Source: Alphaproteobacteria bacterium MarineAlpha10_Bin2
Lineage (GTDB): Bacteria; Pseudomonadota; Alphaproteobacteria; UBA828
Assembly: GCA_002937555.1 (NCBI GenBank)
Contig: PTKB01000049.1
Coordinates: 1-12,637, forward strand
Reading direction: 5' to 3'
Length of the DNA stretch: 12,637 bases
Shown: in pieces, positions 8,103-12,637 of the stretch
How positions within the stretch are numbered: position 1 is the first letter of the stretch
Layout of the letters: each line of letters begins with the position of its first letter
The notes under the pieces: model-generated
Databases searched by the model: none
What the model saw: the letters and a program-made list of their open reading frames with translations, nothing else
Told to the model about the DNA's origin: nothing
Made by a program: the position numbers and the translations under genes

Positions 8103-8133
8103 TATATGGTCTTTCCAGTAACTGGAAGGTCAA
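8103..8133 (-). promoter_or_regulatory. CueR-type copA promoter and operator
   Basis: On the minus strand a TTGACC -35 box (8133-8128) is followed by a 19-base spacer (8127-8109) and a weak AT-rich -10 (CATATA at 8108-8103, possibly shifted one or two bases). The long spacer is the hallmark of MerR-family-activated promoters. The spacer holds an imperfect dyad at 8111-8129, CTTTCCAG-TAA-CTGGAAGG on the plus strand, with 7 of 8 bases matching between arms. TTGACCTTCC...CTGGAA closely matches the E. coli PcopA CueR site as I remember it. Together with the C-X7-C MerR gene in the same block, this supports copper-induced expression. Confidence 0.85.
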
Positions 8134-8182
8134 TGGCCGATATGACCGGATATTTCACGGACGGAAGGCGCCCCTAATGGGC

Positions 8183-8212
8183 TGATGCATTTTGCAAAAA
8201 TAACGCTATAAC
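8183..8212 (+). promoter_or_regulatory. Candidate trpG promoter, possibly giving a leaderless mRNA
   Basis: TATAAC at 8207-8212 is a good -10 match (5 of 6). The region 18 bases upstream (TGATGC, 8183-8188) is only a weak -35. A transcript starting 6-8 bases after the -10 would begin at or within a few bases of the trpG ATG (8221). No Shine-Dalgarno sequence is present before the ATG, which fits a leaderless start. The upstream neighbour is divergent, so trpG must have its own promoter between 8035 and 8220. Confidence 0.5.
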
Positions 8213-8220
8213 ATATTGAT

Positions 8221-8805
8221 ATGTTGCTCTTAATCGACAATTACGACAGCTTCACCTACAACCTGGTCCACTATTTGGGCGAGCTCGGGGCCGAGGTGAC
8301 GATATACCGAAACGACGCGATCAGCGCCGATGAGAGTCTGGCGTTAAAGCCTCAGGGCATCGTCCTCTCCCCCGGACCTTGCGATCCGGATCAGGCGGGT
8401 ATTTGCCTGGAGTTGATCGAGAAGAACGGCGGCACCATTCCACTGATGGGCGTTTGTCTCGGCCATCAGGCGATCGGCCAGGCGTTCGGCGGCAAGGTGG
8501 TCCGTGCGAAAACGCTGATGCACGGCAAGACCAGCGACATACATCACGAGGGCCACGGCCTGTTTGAAGGCTTGCCGACGCCGTTCACTGCGACGCGTTA
8601 TCACTCCTTGACGGTCAAACGGAATTCGCTGCCTGAGTGTCTTGAAGTTACCGCCCAAACCGACGACGGTGTGGTGATGGGGTTATCGCATCGCGAATAC
8701 CCGGTCCATGGCGTCCAGTTTCACCCGGAGAGCATCGCCTCAGATCATGGGCATGAACTATTGAAAAATTTTCTCGCTATCGTTAACGGCGGTGGCGCGG
8801 CATGA
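8221..8805 (+). CDS. trpG: Anthranilate synthase component II (glutamine amidotransferase)
   Basis: TrpG hydrolyses glutamine and channels ammonia to TrpE. The protein is 194 aa, a single class I glutamine amidotransferase domain. Visible are the N-terminal LIDNYDSFTYN (4-14), PGPCDP (51-56), the nucleophile C79 in GVCLGHQAIGQAFGG (77-91), HGK (101-103), TRYHSL (125-130), and catalytic H168 and E170 in HGVQFHPES. HGKTSDIHH and the small size fit TrpG/PabA, and the adjacent trpD and trpC favour TrpG; it may also serve p-aminobenzoate synthesis, as some TrpG proteins do. There is no ribosome binding site before the ATG, and a -10-like TATAAC ends eight bases upstream. Its stop overlaps the trpD start (ATGA). 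It is unusual in being detached from trpE by the 6-kb minus-strand block. Confidence 0.95.
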   Translation: MLLLIDNYDSFTYNLVHYLGELGAEVTIYRNDAISADESLALKPQGIVLSPGPCDPDQAGICLELIEKNGGTIPLMGVCLGHQAIGQAFGGKVVRAKTLMHGKTSDIHHEGHGLFEGLPTPFTATRYHSLTVKRNSLPECLEVTAQTDDGVVMGLSHREYPVHGVQFHPESIASDHGHELLKNFLAIVNGGGAA

Positions 8806-9833
8806 ATGTGAACCCGGAAGATTTTCGCGCCCTCATCGCGCATGTCGCCGGCGGAAATTCGCTCAGCATCGAACAGGCGGAGCGCGCCTTCGACATCATG
8901 ATGGCCGGCGAAGCCACGCCGGCGCAAATGGGCGGCTTGTTGATGGCGCTCCGGGTGCGCGGCGAAACAGTGGACGAGATCACCGGCGGCGCCAAGGCCA
9001 TGCGTGCTCGCGCCGTTGCGATCGAGGCGCCCGAAGGCGCGATCGATACCTGCGGCACCGGCGGCGACGCCAAGGGCACGTTCAATGTTTCCACCGGCGC
9101 CGCAATCGTCGCCGCGGCGTGCGGCGTGCCTGTCGCCAAACACGGCAACCGCGCACTCTCCTCCAAATCCGGCTCGGCCGATGTTCTGACGTCGCTCGGC
9201 GTCAATATCGACGCGGATATGGCGCTGGTGCGGGATGCTTTGTGGCAGGCAAAGATCGGTTTCTTAATGGCGCCTCGGCATCATGGGGCGATGCGCCACG
9301 TCGCGCCGACCCGGGTCGAATTAGGAACCCGCACCATATTCAACTTGTTGGGACCGCTGTCGAACCCGGCGGGTGCGAAGCGTCAGTTGATCGGTGTCTT
9401 CGATGGTGTCTGGGCCGAGCCGATGGCCGAAGTATTGCGCAATTTGGGTTCCGAGCGGGTATGGGTCGTGCACGGTTCCGACGGCACGGACGAACTCACG
9501 ATCACTGGCCCCAGCGATGTGGTGGAATTGCGCGCCGGCGAGTTGCGGCGCTTCGAAGTGTCGCCTGAGGATGCCGGGCTGACGCGCGCATCGCTTGACG
9601 CCATCAAAGGCGGCGACGGCGATGAAAATGCCCGCACCATGGCGGCGATGCTGGACGGTGCGCCGGGGCCGATCCGCGATATCGTGTTGTTCAATACGGC
9701 CGCTGCACTCGTTGTTGCGGACCGGGCGGAGACGTTGCGCGACGGCGTGGCGACGGCAGCCGAAGCCATCGATTCAGGCGCCGCGCGCACCACCTTGGAC
9801 GAGCTGGTCGCGATTACAAACCGAACGGCATGA
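8802..9833 (+). CDS. trpD: Anthranilate phosphoribosyltransferase
   Basis: TrpD transfers phosphoribose from PRPP to anthranilate, the second step of the pathway. The protein is 343 aa, full length for the family. An N-terminal helical domain (about 1-70) precedes the glycosyltransferase domain, with the PRPP-loop GTGGD (85-89), NVSTGAA (95-101), KHGNR (113-117), FLMAPRHHGAMRHV (154-167), LGTRTIFNLLGPLSNPA (174-190) and the metal-binding D230-E231 in SDGTDE. All key residues are present. The ATG overlaps the trpG stop (ATGA), with a GC-rich GGCGGTGG just upstream; a second ATG at 8806 is out of frame. The trpC start in turn overlaps the trpD stop, so the three genes are probably translationally coupled. 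Confidence 0.97.
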   Translation: MNVNPEDFRALIAHVAGGNSLSIEQAERAFDIMMAGEATPAQMGGLLMALRVRGETVDEITGGAKAMRARAVAIEAPEGAIDTCGTGGDAKGTFNVSTGAAIVAAACGVPVAKHGNRALSSKSGSADVLTSLGVNIDADMALVRDALWQAKIGFLMAPRHHGAMRHVAPTRVELGTRTIFNLLGPLSNPAGAKRQLIGVFDGVWAEPMAEVLRNLGSERVWVVHGSDGTDELTITGPSDVVELRAGELRRFEVSPEDAGLTRASLDAIKGGDGDENARTMAAMLDGAPGPIRDIVLFNTAAALVVADRAETLRDGVATAAEAIDSGAARTTLDELVAITNRTA

Positions 9834-10645
9834 GCGATATCCTCGCCAAAATATGCGCCGACAAGCGTGAGCATATTGCGCGCTGCAAAAAGCAGCACCC
9901 GCTTGGCGAGCTGGAAGCCGCCGCCCGGGAAGCCGAGGCGCCGAGAGGCTTTGCGGCGGCGCTGAGCGGGGCGTCCGAAAATGGCGGCCTGGCGCTCATT
10001 GGTGAGCTCAAGAAAGTTTCGCCCAGCAAGGGGCTCATCAGATCCGACTTCGATCCGGAGAGTTTGGCGCGCGCCTATGAATCCGGCGCCGCGGCCTGTC
10101 TCTCGGTGCTCACCGACAAACCCTATTTCGATGGCGAGGACATTTATCTTACCCGTGCCCGGGCGGCGGTGGCGATCCCGGTTTTGCGCAAGGATTTCAT
10201 GTTGGATCCGTATCAGATTGTCGAAGCGCGGGTTCTCGGCGCCGATTGTATCCTCCTGATCATGGCGGCGCTGTCAGACGCTGAGGCGGCGGAGTTGAAT
10301 AGCGCCGCCCAGGCCTTTGGCATGGACGTGCTGGTCGAAGTCCATGACGCGGCGGAGCTGGCGCGCGCCGTCGATCTGGGCGCGGCGCTGATCGGTATCA
10401 ACAATCGCAACTTGCAGACCCTCGAAGTCGATTTGGCGACGACGGAACAATTGCTGCCGGACATACCGGCCGGGTGCGACGTGGTGTGCGAAAGCGGTCT
10501 CAATACGCATGGCGATTTGATGCGCATGGCCAAGCTTGGCGTCACGCGCTTTTTGGTCGGCGAATCGCTGATGCGCCAGGAAGATGTGGCATTGGCGACC
10601 AAGCGCCTGCTTACTGGCGCCGGCGGCATGGAAGAAAGGGTCTGA
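9830..10645 (+). CDS. trpC: Indole-3-glycerol-phosphate synthase
   Basis: TrpC closes the indole ring, turning carboxyphenylaminodeoxyribulose phosphate into indole-3-glycerol phosphate. The protein is 271 aa, a monofunctional TIM barrel without a fused TrpF. Conserved positions include E59 and K61 in GELKKVSPSKG (58-68), K121 in LRKDFM (119-124), E170 in LVEVHD, the INNRNL segment (190-195), E221 in CESGL, and the C-terminal phosphate-binding FLVGESLMR (241-249). The ATG overlaps the trpD stop (ATGA) and moaC begins two bases after its own stop. trpF, trpB and trpA are not in the window; in alphaproteobacteria they usually form a separate locus. Confidence 0.97.
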   Translation: MSDILAKICADKREHIARCKKQHPLGELEAAAREAEAPRGFAAALSGASENGGLALIGELKKVSPSKGLIRSDFDPESLARAYESGAAACLSVLTDKPYFDGEDIYLTRARAAVAIPVLRKDFMLDPYQIVEARVLGADCILLIMAALSDAEAAELNSAAQAFGMDVLVEVHDAAELARAVDLGAALIGINNRNLQTLEVDLATTEQLLPDIPAGCDVVCESGLNTHGDLMRMAKLGVTRFLVGESLMRQEDVALATKRLLTGAGGMEERV

Positions 10646-10647
10646 GC

Positions 10648-11124
10648 ATGTCCTCCTTCACCCATTTCGACGACCAAGGCCATGCCCGCATGGTCGATGT
10701 TTCGGAAAAAGCAGTCAGCGAACGCAGCGCCACCGCCAAGGCCAGCGTTCTCATGCAACCGGAGACGTTGCAATTGATCCTCGCCGGCGGGGTGAAGAAA
10801 GGCGATGTGCTTCAGGTCGGGCGGCTCGCCGGGATCATGGCGGCCAAACGCACCTCGGACCTGATCCCGCTCTGCCATCCATTGGGGCTCGACGCGGTCG
10901 AGGTGGATTTGGTTTGTGACGGCGAGCGGAACGCGGTCGATATCAGCGCCACCTGCCGTGTCAAATCCCGCACCGGTGTCGAGATGGAGGCGCTGACAGC
11001 GGCTTCCGTGGCGGCGCTGACGGTCTACGATATGTGCAAGTCCGTCGACCGCGGGATGCGCATCACCGATTTGCGGCTGACCCACAAGGCCGGCGGCAAA
11101 TCCGGCGAATTTGTCCAAGACTAA
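10648..11124 (+). CDS. moaC: Cyclic pyranopterin monophosphate synthase
   Basis: MoaC works with MoaA in the first step of molybdenum cofactor synthesis, converting the cyclised GTP intermediate to cyclic pyranopterin monophosphate. The protein is 158 aa, the usual length. Visible are AGIMAAKRTSDLIPLCHPL (61-79) with H77, GVEMEALTAAS (110-120), and YDMCKSVDRGM (127-137) with D128 and K131, matching the E. coli catalytic numbering. The frame is open upstream to 10474, but ATG 10648 is chosen because it gives the standard N-terminus, lies two bases after the trpC stop, and has AAAGGG at 10635-10640 seven bases upstream. moaA, moaD and moaE are not nearby. Its cotranscription with trp genes looks like shared housekeeping expression and not a pathway link. 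Confidence 0.97.
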   Translation: MSSFTHFDDQGHARMVDVSEKAVSERSATAKASVLMQPETLQLILAGGVKKGDVLQVGRLAGIMAAKRTSDLIPLCHPLGLDAVEVDLVCDGERNAVDISATCRVKSRTGVEMEALTAASVAALTVYDMCKSVDRGMRITDLRLTHKAGGKSGEFVQD

Positions 11125-11152
11125 ATTGTTTCTGCATTAGGACGACGTTCGA

Positions 11153-12367
11153 ATGATTCCCGTTGCCGAGGCCATCGCACGCATCAGCGGCGCCTTCGAA
11201 CCGTTGGCCGCCGAAAGCGTATGGCTCGGCGAAGCGGTTGGCCGCGTTCTGGCGGAAGACGTTGTTGCGCGAACGACGCAACCGCCGTTCGACGTGTCGG
11301 CCATGGATGGTTATGCGGTGCGCGCCGAAGATGCCGGCGCCGTGCCGACCTTGCTCAAGCAAATTGGCGAGGTGCCTGCCGGGCATCATTTCGAGGGAAC
11401 CGTCGGCCCGGGCGAAACGGTGCGCATCTATACCGGCTCGCGCGTCCCCAACGGTGCGGACACCATCGTCATTCAGGAAAACACCGATTCTGACGGACAA
11501 GACATCACCATTTTGAAAGCGCCCAACAAGGGGCAATTCATACGCCCGGCCGGTCTCGATTTCAGCGAGGGCGACATCGGCCTCAAGGCCGGGCAACGCC
11601 TGACGCCGCGCGCCATCGGTTATGCCGCAAGCATGAATCACCCGTCGCTCGCGGTGCGGCGCAAGCCGCGTGTGGCGATATTGGCTACCGGCGATGAAAT
11701 CGTCATGCCCGGCGAGCCGATCGGGCCCAATCAGATCGTGAGTTCGAATTCTCACGCACTCGCCGCCGCGGTCCAAAATTATGGCGGCGAGCCGTTCAGT
11801 CTCGGCATCGCGCCGGATGATCGCCAAGCCCTAAAAGCAATGGCGGAAGGCGCCCGCGGTGCCGATATTCTGCTGACCACCGGTGGCGCCTCGGTGGGAG
11901 ATCATGATCTTGTGCAGAGCGTGTTGGGCGAAATCGGCCTCGAGTTGGATTTCTGGAAGATCGCCATGCGCCCCGGCAAGCCGCTAATATTTGGTTCGAT
12001 CGGTGACACGCGCCTCCTCGGCCTGCCCGGAAATCCGGTTTCCGCTTTGGTCTGCGCGCTGATATTCCTGCGTCCGGCAATTTACCGCATGCTTGGCCTT
12101 GCGGAAGAAGGGGCGGCGGAATTGCCGGCAAAAATCGACGGCGCCTTGGCGGCCAATGACGAACGGCAGGATTATCTCAGGGCAACATTGCGCACGGCGG
12201 AAGGCGGCGGGCTTTTGGCTTCGCCGTTTGAACGTCAGGACAGTTCGATGATCTCCCTTTTGGCGCAATCGGAAGCGCTCATCGTGCGTCCGCCCTTCGA
12301 CCCGCCCGTCGCCGCAGGCGATATGGTCCGGGTAATTCCATTTTCGTCTGACATACATCAAATATAG
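11153..12367 (+). CDS. moeA: Molybdopterin molybdenumtransferase
   Basis: MoeA inserts molybdate into adenylylated molybdopterin, the last general step of cofactor assembly. The protein is 404 aa, with the MoeA N-terminal domain (about 1-165, including FDVSAMDGYAVRAED 46-60 and PNGADT 99-104), the MoCF/MPT-binding domain (about 172-312, with LATGDEIV 177-184, TTGGASVGDHD 242-252, MRPGKP 272-277 and GLPGNPVSA 290-298) and the C-terminal beta domain (about 325-396). It follows moaC after 28 bases with AGGA at 11139-11142, ten bases before the ATG. A terminator after the gene is not obvious; lexA follows 111 bases later with its own promoter. The protein is not fused to MogA or MobA. Confidence 0.97.
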   Translation: MIPVAEAIARISGAFEPLAAESVWLGEAVGRVLAEDVVARTTQPPFDVSAMDGYAVRAEDAGAVPTLLKQIGEVPAGHHFEGTVGPGETVRIYTGSRVPNGADTIVIQENTDSDGQDITILKAPNKGQFIRPAGLDFSEGDIGLKAGQRLTPRAIGYAASMNHPSLAVRRKPRVAILATGDEIVMPGEPIGPNQIVSSNSHALAAAVQNYGGEPFSLGIAPDDRQALKAMAEGARGADILLTTGGASVGDHDLVQSVLGEIGLELDFWKIAMRPGKPLIFGSIGDTRLLGLPGNPVSALVCALIFLRPAIYRMLGLAEEGAAELPAKIDGALAANDERQDYLRATLRTAEGGGLLASPFERQDSSMISLLAQSEALIVRPPFDPPVAAGDMVRVIPFSSDIHQI

Positions 12368-12405
12368 ATGTTGCGGCAGTGTGCCCAAGAATCCGCGATA
12401 TTTTC

Positions 12406-12434
12406 TTGACAGTTAAAAAGAACCAAACTAGAAC
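12406..12434 (+). promoter_or_regulatory. lexA promoter (-35 TTGACA, -10 TAGAAC)
   Basis: A perfect TTGACA at 12406-12411 is followed after 17 bases by TAGAAC (12429-12434, 4 of 6 matches to TATAAT). CATAAT at 12434-12439 is a better hexamer, but its 22-base spacing is poor. The LexA operator at 12420-12434 covers the spacer and the -10, so bound LexA would block RNA polymerase. The stretch 12368-12405 holds no feature I can support. Confidence 0.7.
12420..12434 (+). promoter_or_regulatory. LexA operator (alphaproteobacterial SOS box)
   Basis: A perfect GAAC-N7-GAAC direct repeat (GAAC at 12420-12423 and 12431-12434), equal to GTTC-N7-GTTC on the other strand, matches the known alphaproteobacterial LexA recognition sequence. 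It sits on the lexA promoter, so autoregulation is expected. Confidence 0.85.
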
Positions 12435-12444
12435 ATAATAATTA

Positions 12445-12459
12445 GTTTCTATTTTGTTC
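12445..12459 (+). promoter_or_regulatory. Possible second, degenerate LexA box
   Basis: GTTT-N7-GTTC (12445-12448 and 12456-12459) matches the alphaproteobacterial LexA box at 7 of 8 positions. It lies 25 bases downstream of the perfect box, in the opposite orientation, within the expected lexA 5' untranslated region. It may be chance in an AT-rich stretch. Confidence 0.4.
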
Positions 12460-12466
12460 ATATTGC

Positions 12467-12472
12467 GGAGGG
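12467..12472 (+). promoter_or_regulatory. Strong lexA ribosome binding site
   Basis: GGAGGG lies six bases before the GTG at 12479 and fixes it as the lexA start although it is not an ATG. Confidence 0.8.
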
Positions 12473-12478
12473 CCGGAC

Positions 12479-12637
12479 GTGCTGACCAAAAAACAGCTTG
12501 AACTACTGCTCTTCATCGATGAACACCTGAAAAACCATGGCACCGCCCCGTCTTTCGAAGAGATGAAAATAGCAGTAAATCTCAAATCGAAATCCGGCAT
12601 TCACAGGCTCGTGACGGCGCTCGAAGAGCGCGGTTTC
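12479..12637 (+). CDS. lexA: LexA SOS repressor, N-terminal 53 codons (3' end outside window)
   Basis: LexA represses DNA-damage genes and is inactivated by RecA-stimulated self-cleavage. Only the DNA-binding domain is visible: MLTKKQLELLLFIDEHL (1-17), then GTAPSFEEMKIAVNLKSKSG (21-40), IHRLVTALEERGF (41-53), the winged helix-turn-helix typical of alphaproteobacterial LexA. The cleavage site and catalytic Ser/Lys lie beyond the window, so an intact protein cannot be confirmed. The gene starts with GTG behind a strong GGAGGG, and the SOS box upstream supports both identity and autoregulation. A lexA gene after moeA is, from memory, a common alphaproteobacterial order. Confidence 0.95.
   Translation, partial: MLTKKQLELLLFIDEHLKNHGTAPSFEEMKIAVNLKSKSGIHRLVTALEERGF

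Noticed and set aside
8035..8133. N-terminal extension of copA to 8133
   Set aside because: The extended start would overlap the -35 of the copA promoter; the extra 33 residues show no family feature.
10213..11118. Long minus-strand open frame opposite trpC and moaC
   Set aside because: No recognisable domain and it spans two conserved genes on the opposite strand.
12373..12404. GCGG...CCGC followed by a T-rich stretch after moeA as a terminator
   Set aside because: Four-base stem with a 16-base loop is too weak; the T-rich part merges with the lexA -35 region.

Overview
The window looks like chromosomal DNA of a GC-rich alphaproteobacterium, probably of Rhodospirillales type. The evidence is the order PPIase-trpE ... 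trpG-trpD-trpC-moaC-moeA-lexA, which I recall as a common alphaproteobacterial arrangement, together with an alphaproteobacterial SOS operator (GAAC-N7-GAAC) in front of lexA. No rRNA, tRNA, CRISPR array, insertion sequence, phage gene or integrase was recognised. Almost every base is coding. The only sizeable intergenic stretches are 8035-8220 (divergent copA/trpG promoters) and 12368-12478 (lexA control region), and no gene-free stretch exceeds 300 bases.

Layout. Bases 1-2213 (+) hold the 3' part of a PpiD-like periplasmic prolyl isomerase, whose stop overlaps the start of trpE (ATGA). Bases 2224-8034 (-) hold a five-gene block transcribed in the order copA, class I methyltransferase, UxaA/GarD-family dehydratase, cueR-like MerR regulator, YibQ-type divergent polysaccharide deacetylase. 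Bases 8221-12367 (+) hold trpG, trpD, trpC, moaC and moeA, tightly packed with ATGA overlaps or short gaps. Bases 12479-12637 (+) hold the first 53 codons of lexA.

How the genes work together. TrpE and TrpG form anthranilate synthase; TrpD and TrpC carry the pathway on to indole-3-glycerol phosphate. MoaC and MoeA act early and late in molybdenum cofactor synthesis. The minus-strand block looks like a copper-efflux operon. Its promoter carries a 19-bp-spaced MerR-type element very close to the E. coli PcopA/CueR operator, copA encodes a P1B-1 Cu(I) ATPase, and the regulator with the CueR C-X7-C metal site is the fourth gene, giving a probable feedback loop. The methyltransferase, the sugar-acid dehydratase and the YibQ protein are passengers whose link to copper is not evident from the sequence.

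Most notable: the copper-type block sits between trpE and trpG, splitting the two anthranilate synthase subunits by about 6 kb. trpG then appears to have its own promoter, positioned so that its mRNA may be leaderless. The lexA control region holds one perfect and one near-perfect LexA box. I did not find a clearly undescribed system; the mixed copper operon is the best candidate for a second look.
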